Assembly (NCBI RefSeq): GCF_034314105.1
Contig: NZ_JAVIWJ010000001.1
Span: 1,241,501 to 1,305,500 of the forward strand
Origin: Pseudomonas sp. AB6
GTDB lineage: Bacteria; Pseudomonadota; Gammaproteobacteria; Pseudomonadales; Pseudomonadaceae
DNA length: 64,000 nucleotides
Reading direction: 5' to 3'
The first letter of the stretch is position 1. Each line of letters begins with the position of its first letter. Shown here in pieces: positions 8,428-21,608 of this stretch. The notes beneath the pieces were generated by a model that was not told the DNA's origin, did not search any database, and saw only the letters and a program-made list of their open reading frames with translations. The position numbers and the translations under genes are program-made.

Positions 8428-10458
8428 ATGAATGTGACCGCAGATCAGCCCTACGGCCCGGATTCTTTGGCCCGCGATGTACCGCATCAAACTCAACCGT
8501 TGACCCTGACCCAAGCGCTGCAATTGCCGCGCATCGTAATTGAAGACACGATGCCGGCGATCGAGGGCGGGCTGTTTGCGGTCAAGGCGATCGTCGGCCA
8601 GCCGATTGTGGTGACCAGTAAGGTATTCGCTGACGGTCACGACAAGCTGGCGGTGGTGATTCGTTGGCGGGCTGCCGATGAGGAACAGTGGCACAGCGCG
8701 CCGATGCAGGAACTGGTTAACGACAGTTGGGTCGGTGAGTTCGTCCCGTCGTCAGTTAGCCGCAACGTGTTTCGTCTTGAAGCCTGGATTGATCAATTCG
8801 CCAGTTACCGCTATGAGTTGCAGAAAAAACATGCGGCCGGCGTGCCTATTGATTTGGAGTTGGAAGAGGGCCGTATTCATCTTAGCCAGGCGATGGAGCG
8901 CAATGAAGGCGAACTACACGATCGCCTGGCCGCTGTGATTGAGCAGTTTGCGAGCTGCGATCTGGAAGGCAAAGTCGCACTGTTGCAGAACCGTGAAACG
9001 ACTTCGCTGATGGCTAAAGCTGAAAATCATGCGTATTTGAGCCGCAGCGTCGAGTTTCCGGTGGACGTAGAGCGGGAGCTGGCCCAGTTCGCCAGTTGGT
9101 ATGAGCTGTTTCCGCGCTCGATCACTGACGACCCTGCACGGCATGGCACCTTCAATGATGTGCTTGGTCGGTTGCCGATGATTCACGACATGGGTTTTGA
9201 CGTGTTGTATTTCCCGCCGATCCATCCCATTGGCCGTGCGCATCGCAAGGGCCCGAACAATTCGCTAGAAGCCGGACCCGACGATCCGGGCAGCCCTTAT
9301 GCCATTGGCAGTGTCGAAGGCGGCCACGACGCGATTCACCCGCAATTGGGTACCCGTGTTGATTTTCGCAATCTGGTCAAAGCTGCTGCTGAACACGGCC
9401 TGGAAATCGCTCTCGATTTTGCTATTCAGTGCTCCCAGGATCACCCGTGGCTCAAGGAGCATCCGGGTTGGTTTTCGTGGCGTCCCGATGGTTCGATTCG
9501 GTATGCGGAAAACCCGCCGAAAAAATATCAGGATATCGTCAACGTCGACTTCTACGCGCCGGATTCGATTCCCAGTTTGTGGCTGGAGCTGCGGGACGTG
9601 GTGTCGGGTTGGGTCGAAGAGGGCGTGAAGATTTTTCGGGTCGATAATCCGCACACCAAACCGCTACCGTTCTGGCAATGGATGATTGCCGACATTCGCC
9701 ATGAACACCCGGACGTGATGTTCCTCGCAGAAGCATTTACCAAGCCGGCGATGATGGCGCGTCTGGGTAAAGTCGGGTACTCCCAGAGCTACACCTATTT
9801 CACTTGGCGCAACAGCAAGGCCGAGCTGTCGGAATACTTTGCTCAACTCAATGAATCGCCATGGCGCGACTGTTATCGACCCAATTTTTTCGTTAACACG
9901 CCAGACATAAACCCAGGCTTTCTGCATGAGTCGGGGCGTGCCGGGTTTCTGATTCGGGCGGCGCTGGCGACGATGGGGTCGGGCTTGTGGGGCATGTATT
10001 CAGGGTTCGAGCTGTGCGAGTCGGCGCCGATACCCGGCAAGGAAGAGTACCTGGACTCAGAGAAATATCAGCTGCGGCCGCGGGATTACACCGCACCGGG
10101 CAATATCATCGCCGAAATTGCTCAACTCAACCGCATTCGTCGCCAGAACCCTGCGTTGCAGACCCATTTGGGCCTGAAGCTCTATAACGCGTGGAACGAC
10201 AATATTTTGTATTTTGGCAAACGCAGTGCCGACGGCAGCAACTTTATTTTGATCGCGGTCAGCCTTGATCCGGTTAACGCTCAGGAGGCGAGCTTTGAAT
10301 TGCCGTTGTGGGAAATGGGCCTGCCCGACGATGCCGCAACATCGGGTGAGGACTTGATGACCGGCCACCGCTGGACCTGGTACGGCAAGTACCAATGGAT
10401 GCGCATCGACCCTACTTATCAGCCATTTGGCATTTGGCGTATCCAGACCACGAATTAA
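8428..10458 (+). CDS. glgE: Alpha-1,4-glucan:maltose-1-phosphate maltosyltransferase GlgE
   Basis: GH13_3 enzyme of 676 residues that adds maltose units from maltose-1-phosphate to a growing alpha-1,4-glucan, releasing phosphate. The N-terminal domain is followed by a catalytic TIM barrel. The nucleophile is D406 (FRVDNPHTKP) and the acid E435 (FLAEAFTKP). Their 29-residue spacing equals that known for Streptomyces GlgE (D394/E423). The motif VLYFPPIHPIGRAHRKG is also characteristic. It leads a glgE-treS/mak-glgB operon: TreS makes maltose from trehalose, the kinase domain phosphorylates it, GlgE polymerises, GlgB branches. The next start is 20 bases downstream. Confidence 0.95.
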   Translation: MNVTADQPYGPDSLARDVPHQTQPLTLTQALQLPRIVIEDTMPAIEGGLFAVKAIVGQPIVVTSKVFADGHDKLAVVIRWRAADEEQWHSAPMQELVNDSWVGEFVPSSVSRNVFRLEAWIDQFASYRYELQKKHAAGVPIDLELEEGRIHLSQAMERNEGELHDRLAAVIEQFASCDLEGKVALLQNRETTSLMAKAENHAYLSRSVEFPVDVERELAQFASWYELFPRSITDDPARHGTFNDVLGRLPMIHDMGFDVLYFPPIHPIGRAHRKGPNNSLEAGPDDPGSPYAIGSVEGGHDAIHPQLGTRVDFRNLVKAAAEHGLEIALDFAIQCSQDHPWLKEHPGWFSWRPDGSIRYAENPPKKYQDIVNVDFYAPDSIPSLWLELRDVVSGWVEEGVKIFRVDNPHTKPLPFWQWMIADIRHEHPDVMFLAEAFTKPAMMARLGKVGYSQSYTYFTWRNSKAELSEYFAQLNESPWRDCYRPNFFVNTPDINPGFLHESGRAGFLIRAALATMGSGLWGMYSGFELCESAPIPGKEEYLDSEKYQLRPRDYTAPGNIIAEIAQLNRIRRQNPALQTHLGLKLYNAWNDNILYFGKRSADGSNFILIAVSLDPVNAQEASFELPLWEMGLPDDAATSGEDLMTGHRWTWYGKYQWMRIDPTYQPFGIWRIQTTN

Positions 10459-10478
10459 GCATTAACAAGGAACTAAAG

Positions 10479-13801
<3,323 letters not shown>

Positions 13802-13805
<4 letters not shown>

Positions 13806-16030
13806 GTGCACATAAGGAACACGGCAGAGGCACAGTGCAAATGCTGCCCGGTGCGGCCGACATGGACGCGTTGATTCGCGCCGAACACCATGACCCGTTT
13901 TCGATGCTTGGCCCTCATGACGATGGCAAGGGCGGTCAGTACGTCCGCGCTTACCTGCCTGACGCACTGAGCGTAAAGGTTCTGGCGCGAGACGGTGAGC
14001 ACGAACTGATCACCCTGGAAATGAGTTCGACGCCGGGTTTTTTTGCAGGGCACCTCGCACATTCCCAACCCTATTTGTTGAAAGTCAGTTGGGCGGGTGG
14101 TGAGCAAATTACTGAAGACCCTTATAGCTTCGGTCAGCTACTGGGCGAAATGGATCTGTACCTGTTTGCGGAAGGTAATCACCGGGACCTGAGCAGTTGC
14201 CTGGGCGCACAGGTGATGAATGTCGATGGTGTTGACGGGGTTCGCTTCGCGGTTTGGGCGCCTAACGCTAAACGCGTCTCGGTGGTGGGCTCGTTCAACA
14301 ATTGGGACGGACGTCGTCACCCGATGCGGGCACGGTATCCGTCTGGCGTATGGGAGGTGTTCATTCCTCGTCTGAAGCCAGGTGAAGCCTATAAATATGA
14401 AATTCTTGGGGCCGACGGGATTCTCCCGCTCAAGGCGGACCCGGTGGCGCTCGCGACCCAGATGCCACCAGAAACAGCGTCGGTGGTTGCAACGCCGTTG
14501 AATCACGACTGGCAAGACAGCAATTGGATGCAATCGCGTGGTGGACGTCATTCACCGAAAGCGCCGCTGTCGATTTACGAGTTGCACGCCGGCTCGTGGC
14601 AGCTTGATCACAGCGACGAGTTCGTGGTGCGCCAGTACAACTGGCAAGAACTGGGCGATCGCTTGATTCCCTACATCAAGGAATTGGGCTTTACCCATAT
14701 CGAACTCATGCCGATCATGGAGCATCCGTTTGGTGGTTCATGGGGGTATCAGCCGCTGTCACAATTCGCCCCGACGGCTCGCTACGGTTCGCCGCAAGAC
14801 TTTGCCGAATTCGTCGATGCCTGTCACCGTGCAGAAATTGGCGTGATCCTCGATTGGGTGCCGGCGCATTTTCCGACCGATACCCACGGTTTGGCCCAGT
14901 TCGATGGCACCGCGTTGTACGAATACGGCAATCCTCAAGAAGGTTTCCACCAGGATTGGGACACGCTGATCTATAACTTGGGCCGCACTGAGGTCCACGG
15001 TTTCATGCTGGCGTCGGCGTTGCATTGGCTCAAGCATTTCCACATCGACGGCTTGCGGGTCGATGCCGTTGCCTCAATGCTCTACCGCGATTATTCGCGC
15101 AAAGCCGGGGAGTGGGTGCCCAATCGCCACGGTGGTCGGGAGAACCTCGAAGCCATCGATTTCCTGCGCCACCTCAACGACGTTGTCGCGTTGGAAGCAC
15201 CGGGTTCGATGGTGATTGCCGAAGAATCCACGGCGTGGCCCGGCGTTAGCCAATCGACGCAACAGGGCGGATTGGGCTTCCAGTACAAATGGAATATGGG
15301 ATGGATGCACGACACCCTGCACTACATGGAGCAGGACCCGATCCATCGCGCTCACCACCACAGTGAGTTGAGTTTCGGTCTGGTGTATGCCTGGTCGGAG
15401 AAATTTGTTTTGCCGATCTCCCACGACGAAGTGGTTCACGGTAAACACTCACTGATCGACAAGATGCCGGGTGATCGCTGGCAGAAGTTCGCTAACTTGC
15501 GTGCCTACTTGACCTTCATGTGGACCCATCCCGGCAAAAAACTTCTATTCATGGGTTGCGAGTTCGGCCAGTGGCGCGAGTGGAACCATGACGAGCAGCT
15601 GGATTGGTATTTGCTGCAATACGCCGAGCACATCGGTGTTAAGACGCTGGTCAGTGACCTTAACCGCCTCTATCGCCAGGAACCTGCGTTGCATGATCGC
15701 GATTGCGAGCCGATGGGCTTTCAGTGGGTGATTGGCGATGATGCCACCAACAGCGTGTTCGCTTACATGCGCTGGAGCGCCGAGGGCGAACCGGTGCTGA
15801 TCGTGGCGAACCTAACCCCAGTGCCGCGCGAGGCTTACCGTGTTGGCGTACCGTTCGAAGGGCCGTGGATTGAACTGCTAAACAGTGACGCTGACACCTA
15901 CGCCGGTTCTAACGTCGGTAATGGTGGGGAAGTCAAGTCGGTGGAAAGTAAAAGCCATGGTCAGCCGTTTTCTCTGCAATTGAACTTGCCGCCGTTGGCT
16001 GTCTTGATTTTGAAGCCCAAACCCGAGTGA
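13802..16030 (+). CDS. glgB: 1,4-alpha-glucan branching enzyme GlgB
   Basis: GH13_9 enzyme of 742 residues that makes alpha-1,6 branches in the glucan built by GlgE. It carries two N-terminal carbohydrate-binding modules (the second with [11 protein letters not shown]) and a catalytic barrel. The nucleophile is D421 ([15 protein letters not shown]) and the acid E474 ([10 protein letters not shown]). The 53-residue spacing matches E. coli GlgB D405/E458. The start ATG overlaps the treS stop (ATGA). It is the last gene of the operon and is followed by a terminator-like hairpin. Confidence 0.95.
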
Positions 16031-16037
16031 CAGTACC

Positions 16038-16076
16038 TGCGCCGCGGCTTATGGCTGCGGCGCATTAAGCGGGTTT
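16038..16076 (+). terminator. Probable terminator of glgE-treS-glgB
   Basis: Inverted repeat TGCGCCGC (16038-16045) and GCGGCGCA (16057-16064), with a short T run about ten bases further on. It lies eight bases after the glgB stop. Confidence 0.55.
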
Positions 16077-16092
16077 TTCGCGCCCAGACCGA

Positions 16093-17331
16093 TCAATACC
16101 GGGGGCGGCGGGACAAACCGATGGTTAGCGCCAACCCGGCCACCGAGAGCAGTGCTGCAGCGAAAAATATCATTGAATATCCAAACCCCAGGGCGATGCT
16201 GCCCATCACTGGGCCGGCAATGGCCAGCGCCAGATCGAAAAACACCGCATAGGCACTCAAACCTGCGCCACGACTGGAGTTTGGCACCTGTTTAATCGCC
16301 TCGACGCCCAATGCCGGATACACCAGCGATAGGCCGAAACCGGTCATGCCTGCGCCAATCAATGCGAACTCGGTGCTGGGCGAGACCCACAACATGACCA
16401 ATCCAGCGGTTTCGATGAGCATGCAGGCGATGGCTGCGTTGAAGCCGCCAAAGCGCTTGATGGCGTTGATGAAAATCAACCGCGACAGGATAAAGCAGAT
16501 GCCGAAGACCGTCAGGCAGTAAGCAGCGCCTTGCCAGCCTCTGCTCAGATAAAACAGGGTGATGAAGGTGGTCAGGGTGCCGTAGCCGATGGACGCCAGG
16601 GTCAGGCTCACGCCAAACGGAGCGACGCGGCCGAACACCGCCCAAAACGGCATCCGTTCGCCTCTGATAACGGGCACTGAAGGCTTGTTACGAATCAACA
16701 CCAACGCCAGTAACGAGATAATCAGCAGCGCAACGCCGAGGCTGACGAAGCCCAGTATGCCGACCATGACCACCCCGATCGGGGCGCCAATGGCGATGGC
16801 ACCATAGGACGCAATGCCGTTCCAGGAAATCGCTCGGGCAGTGTGCTCGGTGCCGACTTGGCCAATGCACCAACTGATGGTGCCAACGCCGATCAATCCT
16901 TGGGCTACACCGAGAAACACGCGCGCGATGATAAGAATCGTCAGGCTTAGGTCGGGCAGGCTTTCAAGCAGCATGGCAGCCAGGGTCATTACGCCGCTGA
17001 TGACGATCCCGATCAGGCCATAAATGATCGCGCGCTTGGTGCCAATGCTGTCTGCCACACGACCCGCAAGCGGGCGACTTAGCAACGTCGCCAAATATTG
17101 CGAGCCCACGGCCAGGCCCGCAATGACTGCACTGAAACCCAGCTGGTCGTGAACGTACCCCGGAATCACGGCAATCGGTAAGCCGATGCACAGAAAGGCA
17201 ACGAAGGTATAAAACACAATGGAGACGATCTGCAGGGTGATCGCCACGGAACTTGGGGGTGTGACCGAGGAGGGTGCAGGTTGTGCAGCAGACATGTGGC
17301 TCATTCGCTGGCAGGCGGTTGGAGTCGGCAT
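16093..17331 (-). CDS. MFS transporter (YhhS/YfcJ-like)
   Basis: Twelve-helix major facilitator of about 400-412 residues. The loop after helix 2 has the MFS signature form SRPLAGRVADSIGTKRAII. The general pattern resembles the YhhS/YfcJ arabinose-efflux-like exporters; the substrate is unknown. The first residues are polar and the start is uncertain: ATGs at 17331, 17304 and 17295 are in frame and none has a strong ribosome site. It is convergent with glgB and stands alone. Confidence 0.8.
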   Translation of the reverse strand: MPTPTACQRMSHMSAAQPAPSSVTPPSSVAITLQIVSIVFYTFVAFLCIGLPIAVIPGYVHDQLGFSAVIAGLAVGSQYLATLLSRPLAGRVADSIGTKRAIIYGLIGIVISGVMTLAAMLLESLPDLSLTILIIARVFLGVAQGLIGVGTISWCIGQVGTEHTARAISWNGIASYGAIAIGAPIGVVMVGILGFVSLGVALLIISLLALVLIRNKPSVPVIRGERMPFWAVFGRVAPFGVSLTLASIGYGTLTTFITLFYLSRGWQGAAYCLTVFGICFILSRLIFINAIKRFGGFNAAIACMLIETAGLVMLWVSPSTEFALIGAGMTGFGLSLVYPALGVEAIKQVPNSSRGAGLSAYAVFFDLALAIAGPVMGSIALGFGYSMIFFAAALLSVAGLALTIGLSRRPRY

Positions 17332-17453
17332 GATGGCGTGCGCCGAGGATAAAAGGAAGCTGGCTAACGATTGTTTTGCTTGCCCACTTCCTGCAGGAGG
17401 ACCGCCACGTAGAGACCCTCCGGCAGCTCCTAAAGAGCACTATCAGATCAAAA

Positions 17454-17493
17454 AACCCCAAAAAGTCAGGACGGGTGTCCAACTTTTGGGGTG
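17454..17493 (-). terminator. Rho-independent terminator of ybiT
   Basis: On the minus strand, ACCCCAAAAGT and ACTTTTTGGGGT form a strong stem after the ybiT stop, followed directly by a T run. Confidence 0.7.
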
Positions 17494-17517
17494 CAGTTCA
17501 TTCACGCGGGCTTTAAA

Positions 17518-19122
17518 TCAGAACACAACGCCTTGGCTACGCAGGTAGTCATCGTAAGTGCCGCTGAAGTCGACTACGCCGCTTGGGCTTAGCTCGATGA
17601 TGCGGGTGGCCAGTGACGAGACAAACTCGCGGTCATGGCTGACGAAAATCAACGTGCCTGGATAGTTTTCCAATGCGAGGTTTAACGCCTCGATGGATTC
17701 CATGTCCAAGTGATTGGTTGGCTCGTCCATGATCAACACGTTCGGCCGTTGCAAAATCAGCTTGCCGAACAGCATGCGACCTTGTTCACCGCCGGAGATC
17801 ACTTTGACCGATTTGAGGATTTCGTCGTTGGAGAACAGCATACGGCCCAAGGTGCCACGAACGATCTGCTCGCCGCCCTGAGTCCAACGGCCCATCCAGT
17901 CAAACAGGTTGGATTCGTCTTCGAAATCAGATGCGTGATCCTGAGCGTAGTAGCCCAGTTCAGCCGCGTCGGTCCACTTCACTGTGCCGGCGTCCGGCGA
18001 CAGCTCGTTGACCAGGGTGCGCAACAGTGTTGTTTTACCGATACCGTTCGGGCCGATAATTGCTACGCGTTCGCCTGCTTCAACCACGAAGCTGAAATCC
18101 TTGAACAATGGCTTGCCATCGAAACCTTTAGCCATACGCTCGACGATGACCGCCTGGCGGTGCAGCTTTTTATTTTGCTCAAAGCGAATGAATGGGCTGA
18201 CTCGACTTGACGGCTTGACCTCGGCCAAGTGGATCTTGTCGATTTGCTTGGCGCGGGAGCTGGCCTGCTTGGATTTCGAAGCGTTGGCCGAGAAGCGGCT
18301 GACGAACGATTGCAGTTCGTTGATCTGCGCTTTCTTCTTGGCGTTGTCCGATAGCAATTGCTCGCGGGACTGCGTCGCCACGGTCATGTATTCGTCGTAG
18401 TTGCCAGGGAACAGGCGCAATTCGCCGTAATCAAGGTCAGCCATGTGCGTACAAACGCTGTTCAGGAAGTGCCTATCGTGGGAAATGATGACCATGGTGC
18501 TGTTGCGCTGGGTCAGGATGTTTTCCAGCCAGCGAATGGTGTTGATGTCCAAGTGGTTGGTCGGTTCGTCGAGCAACAGCACTTCTGGATTGGAGAACAA
18601 CGCCTGCGCCAGCAATACGCGCAGCTTCCAACCCGGCGAGACTTCGCTCATCGGGCCGAAGTGTTGGTCGATGCCAATACCCAAGCCCAACAGCAGTTCA
18701 CCGGCTCGGGATTCGGCGGTGTAGCCGTCCATTTCGGCGAACTCGGTTTCGAGCTCGGCAACGGCCATGCCGTCAGCTTCGGTCATGTCCGGCAGCGAAT
18801 AAATGCGATCGCGCTCGGCCTTGACCTTCCACAGTTCTTCGTGACCCATGATCACAGTATCGATCACGGTGAATTCTTCGTAAGCGAACTGGTCCTGGCG
18901 CAATTTACCCAGACGTACGTTCGGCTCCAGCATCACCTGCCCGCCCGAAGGCTCCAGGTCGCCACCCATGATTTTCATGAAAGTGGACTTGCCGCAGCCA
19001 TTAGCGCCGATAAGGCCATAACGGTTGCCGCCGCCAAACTTGACCGAGACGTTCTCGAACAAGGGTTTAGCGCCGAATTGCATGGTGATGTTAGCTGTGG
19101 AGATCAAAAGTGTGTCCTGCAA
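17518..19122 (-). CDS. ybiT: ABC-F ATPase YbiT
   Basis: Cytoplasmic ABC-F protein of 534 residues with two ATPase domains and no membrane segments. Family members act on the ribosome E-site region to relieve stalled translation. Walker A motifs are GANGCGKST and GPNGIGKTT; both halves have [11 protein letters not shown] / [11 protein letters not shown]alker B regions, and a charged inter-domain linker rich in Lys and Ala lies between (about residues 245-310). The sequence is closely similar along its length to E. coli YbiT, including [20 protein letters not shown]. It is monocistronic with its own terminator. Confidence 0.92.
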   Translation of the reverse strand: MQDTLLISTANITMQFGAKPLFENVSVKFGGGNRYGLIGANGCGKSTFMKIMGGDLEPSGGQVMLEPNVRLGKLRQDQFAYEEFTVIDTVIMGHEELWKVKAERDRIYSLPDMTEADGMAVAELETEFAEMDGYTAESRAGELLLGLGIGIDQHFGPMSEVSPGWKLRVLLAQALFSNPEVLLLDEPTNHLDINTIRWLENILTQRNSTMVIISHDRHFLNSVCTHMADLDYGELRLFPGNYDEYMTVATQSREQLLSDNAKKKAQINELQSFVSRFSANASKSKQASSRAKQIDKIHLAEVKPSSRVSPFIRFEQNKKLHRQAVIVERMAKGFDGKPLFKDFSFVVEAGERVAIIGPNGIGKTTLLRTLVNELSPDAGTVKWTDAAELGYYAQDHASDFEDESNLFDWMGRWTQGGEQIVRGTLGRMLFSNDEILKSVKVISGGEQGRMLFGKLILQRPNVLIMDEPTNHLDMESIEALNLALENYPGTLIFVSHDREFVSSLATRIIELSPSGVVDFSGTYDDYLRSQGVVF

Positions 19123-19367
19123 GGAAGCAAAGGCGTAAAGGCTCGAGGGCCCGGCACAATGGCGTTGGGGGCGAACCCAAAACAGCCAAAAAGCGCACGG
19201 CCAAAGCAGGTTGAACGCAGAACGCGCAACCCAAAATCAGTCAGTGCGGCTTTAAAGGGGCGTAATAGTAACACTTGGCGCACGGAAGGGCAGCCGGAGA
19301 CTACGGATCTGAATTTGGGCGTGGCTGCGCGACGTGGTGAAGCAAACACTGCATTCTGATAGAACTG

Positions 19368-19387
19368 TATCTAACAAACGTTAGATA
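19368..19387. promoter_or_regulatory. Palindromic operator 1 (CTAAC-N4-GTTAG)
   Basis: TATCTAACAAACGTTAGATA is a perfect inverted repeat with 8-base arms, upstream of the GST gene. The core recurs at 19423-19448 and, degenerate, before the tetR gene, which makes it a probable site for that TetR protein. Confidence 0.65.
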
Positions 19388-19422
19388 GGGATTGACTCGA
19401 AACTATCTGCTCGTTAATGTCT

Positions 19423-19448
19423 GGCTACCTAACGGTCGTTAGATAGCC
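19423..19448. promoter_or_regulatory. Palindromic operator 2 (CTAAC-N4-GTTAG)
   Basis: A 26-base inverted repeat with 11-base arms (GGCTACCTAAC and GTTAGATAGCC, one mismatch) around GGTC. Its centre is 58 bases from that of operator 1 and it ends 24 bases before the GST start, where it would block transcription. Confidence 0.65.
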
Positions 19449-19472
19449 AGCCCTCCAACTCCAGGATCGACC

Positions 19473-20174
19473 ATGACTTCTAAACTTCAACTCTTTACCT
19501 CCCCTTCAGCCTTTCCCAACCCGCAGCGTTTGCGGCTATTCATGCATGAAAAGGGCATCGCTGATCAGTTTGACGAGACTGTTTATGATATGGCCCCAGG
19601 GGGCGAGCAGCGTGGGTGGCGTCACTTAAACATGAATCCATGGGGCGAGACGCCCACGCTCCAACTGGCGGATGGAAGTTTCATTTCCGAAACGGCTGCC
19701 ATCGTTCGTTACCTCGACCAGTCCTATCCCGGTCGCAAGATCATGGGGGAGACCGCGCTGGAACAGGGGCTTGATAACATGTGGGATAACCGGGTATGGG
19801 TGCACATCCTGTACCGGATCGTGACGTCGTTTCATGTGCTACACACCGGGCTCGGATTCAAACTTGAACTTACCAAGAATGAGGCGTGGGGCGAGCACTG
19901 CCGTAAAGAGGCATTGGCCCATGCGGCACTGGTCGATCGCCATCTGTCCGACGGTCGCGAATGGCTGCTGGGCGGCAATGCTCCGACCTTCGCGGACATA
20001 ACGCTGGCAACCGCCATCGCGTTCTCTAAGTTCCCGGTCAACGCTACGCCGCTGGACGAACGTTTTGAGTTCTTGGCCGCCTACTGGATGCGTTGGCAGA
20101 AGCGCCCTAGCTTCCGTGCTGCTTACGCCGATCGCAGCAGTGGCATTCCTGAGCTGGACTCTCTAGCCGAATAA
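19473..20174 (+). CDS. Glutathione S-transferase family protein
   Basis: Cytoplasmic GST of 233 residues. The N-terminal thioredoxin-like domain starts KLQLFTSPSAFPNPQRLRLFMHEKG, and the glutathione-binding SETAAIVRYLDQ motif (about residue 70) is clear. The all-helical C-terminal domain has the FADITLATAIAFSKF capping-box motif. The catalytic residue is probably a serine in TSPSAFPNP. Two palindromes lie directly upstream and a TetR gene follows downstream, so it is likely an inducible detoxification enzyme for an electrophile. The substrate is unknown. Confidence 0.88.
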   Translation: MTSKLQLFTSPSAFPNPQRLRLFMHEKGIADQFDETVYDMAPGGEQRGWRHLNMNPWGETPTLQLADGSFISETAAIVRYLDQSYPGRKIMGETALEQGLDNMWDNRVWVHILYRIVTSFHVLHTGLGFKLELTKNEAWGEHCRKEALAHAALVDRHLSDGREWLLGGNAPTFADITLATAIAFSKFPVNATPLDERFEFLAAYWMRWQKRPSFRAAYADRSSGIPELDSLAE

Positions 20175-20232
20175 CGGTTCTGGCGGGCAGCCCCGGAACC
20201 GTCGGGGTCGCCCATTCCGCTTCGGGAAATCG

Positions 20233-20250
20233 ACCTAACAAGCGATAGGT
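20233..20250. promoter_or_regulatory. Palindromic operator 3 upstream of tetR
   Basis: ACCTAACAAGCGATAGGT is an imperfect inverted repeat (6 of 7 arm positions) that keeps the CTAAC half-site and the four-base spacer of operators 1 and 2. It fits autoregulation of the downstream tetR gene. Confidence 0.5.
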
Positions 20251-20307
20251 TTCTGATATAGGATGCCGCGCACCTCTGCTACTTCATCCTTTGGACACAG
20301 CATCATA

Positions 20308-20871
20308 ATGATTACCAACGCCCGAGAGGCCATCCTGTTGGCCGCCACGAAAATTGCCCAATCACGGGGCTACAATGGATTAAATTTTCGCGACCTTGCC
20401 CAAGAGGTAGGGATCAAAGCGGCGAGCATTTACTACCACTTTCCTAGCAAAGCCGATCTTGGCGTTGCTGTTGCCAAGCGATACTGGGAGGACGGCGTAG
20501 CAGCGCTTGAAACAATCTACGAACAAAACCCGAACCCGATTGAAGCTCTGCGTCGCTTTCCGGAAATTTTCCGTCGATCACTTGAAGCTGATAATCGCCT
20601 TTGCCTGGGCAGTTTCGTGGGTGCCGAAACAGATAGTTTGCCAAGCGAAATGACCAAGGAGATCCAAGCTTTTGCTGATGTGAACATTGCGTGGTTAAGC
20701 AAGCTTCTTTTGGCCGCAAAAGTTTGCACGCCGCAGGACAGTGAGGTACGGGCCAGCGCGATTTTTGCAGCTGTTGCTGGCGCTCAGCTCCTCGCAAGAA
20801 GCCGGTCGGATATCTCACTTTTCGACGCGTTGATTGATGCTTACCGCGCCTTCGGTCCTCTGCCCGTGTAG
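20308..20871 (+). CDS. TetR-family transcriptional regulator
   Basis: Repressor of about 187 residues. The N-terminal HTH is typical (NFRDLAQEVGIKAASIYYHFPSKADLG, about residues 25-50); the rest is a helical ligand domain. The start is not sure: ATG 20308 (MITNAREAILLAA) begins at the family border, while an upstream in-frame ATG at 20263 adds 15 residues. The gene lies 133 bases after the GST gene in the same direction. The matching palindromes before both genes suggest that it represses the GST gene and itself, with release by a toxic ligand. Similar TetR proteins control electrophile-response genes, but this is inference. Confidence 0.85.
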   Translation: MITNAREAILLAATKIAQSRGYNGLNFRDLAQEVGIKAASIYYHFPSKADLGVAVAKRYWEDGVAALETIYEQNPNPIEALRRFPEIFRRSLEADNRLCLGSFVGAETDSLPSEMTKEIQAFADVNIAWLSKLLLAAKVCTPQDSEVRASAIFAAVAGAQLLARSRSDISLFDALIDAYRAFGPLPV

Positions 20872-21023
20872 ATAAAATGAAGGCGGTTTTCTGGGGCGAG
20901 AGTGCAGCGGCGTCTGAGATTGACCTATCCAAAATGCGGTTGGAGCTGACGACGGGATGGGCCAGTGACAATAGGCGACAGGTTTTTCAAATTGTCTACG
21001 TAAAATCAGAGGACGAAATTTTC

Positions 21024-21038
21024 ACGTCAGCCTGACGT
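21024..21038. promoter_or_regulatory. Perfect 15-base palindrome before a small gene
   Basis: ACGTCAG-C-CTGACGT, a perfect inverted repeat with 7-base arms, about 97 bases before the first small paralogue. It could be an operator; no regulator can be assigned. Confidence 0.35.
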
Positions 21039-21134
21039 ATTGTGAACATTTGGCCCTCTAGTCTATTTTCCATCCAATCCATGCCTCGGGGCGTTTTTGA
21101 GATCCTGTCGCATTCCCGTAATAAGGAGCAACAG

Positions 21135-21350
21135 ATGGCAATCGGCGTTATTTCATCATCAATTCCTGTGAACGTTGGCGTAACCGCCGAACATCAAGCC
21201 AAATTCAGAGTGACGACCCATTCAGCGTCATCACCCTCGGACCACGCCGTAGCATCAGATTTGAAGAGTATCGCTGGAGCCGCTGCTGATACTGAACAAG
21301 AGGGTGGCCCTGACGATCTCCGTGCTCAGGCCATAAATGTCAAGGTTTAG
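21135..21350 (+). CDS. Small protein of unknown function, paralogue 1
   Basis: Protein of 71 residues starting MAIGVISSSIPVNVGV. I chose ATG 21135 because of the AAGGAG ribosome site eight bases before it and because its N-terminus aligns with that of the next small gene. There is no signal peptide or membrane segment; the sequence is rich in Ala, Ser and Val and ends INVKV. The function is unknown. A hairpin with a T run follows the stop. Confidence 0.6.
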   Translation: MAIGVISSSIPVNVGVTAEHQAKFRVTTHSASSPSDHAVASDLKSIAGAAADTEQEGGPDDLRAQAINVKV

Positions 21351-21372
21351 CCATTGCCCTCTTTCCTGTAGT

Positions 21373-21406
21373 AGTCCCCGGCGTCGGGGACTGGCTGCAT
21401 TTTTTT
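21373..21406 (+). terminator. Probable terminator after small paralogue 1
   Basis: AGTCCCCG and CGGGGACT form a perfect 8-base stem around GCGT (21373-21392). A run of seven T follows eight bases later. Confidence 0.55.
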
Positions 21407-21608
21407 AACGTGGTCTGCACTTACTCATTTATTTCGCGCTAACGCTCTTGAACCTGTCTGATTTATTTTCTGACTCTTAAATACGACGGAATTTTCACTT
21501 ATTACCGACGCAAACAAAACGCTTGCGGCCCTACGCTCTGATTTCGTTCAATCCCTCGCGCTAGGGCCTTTGATGCCTTTGCGTATTTAGCAAAATCAGG
21601 AGTTACCG

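Larger units (their letters stand above)
19123..19472. other. Intergenic region with divergent promoters and two palindromic operators
   Basis: 350 bases between ybiT and the GST gene. The left 245 bases hold the ybiT promoter and show nothing else I can name. The right end holds the two palindromes listed separately. Confidence 0.5.

Noticed and set aside
19104..19359. Frames at the ybiT 5' end on both strands
   Set aside because: Arginine/proline-rich shadows of the promoter region without starts that fit.
20877..21035. 52-codon frame (MKAVFWGESAAA...) just after tetR
   Set aside because: No ribosome site and no known domain; cannot be supported beyond its open frame.
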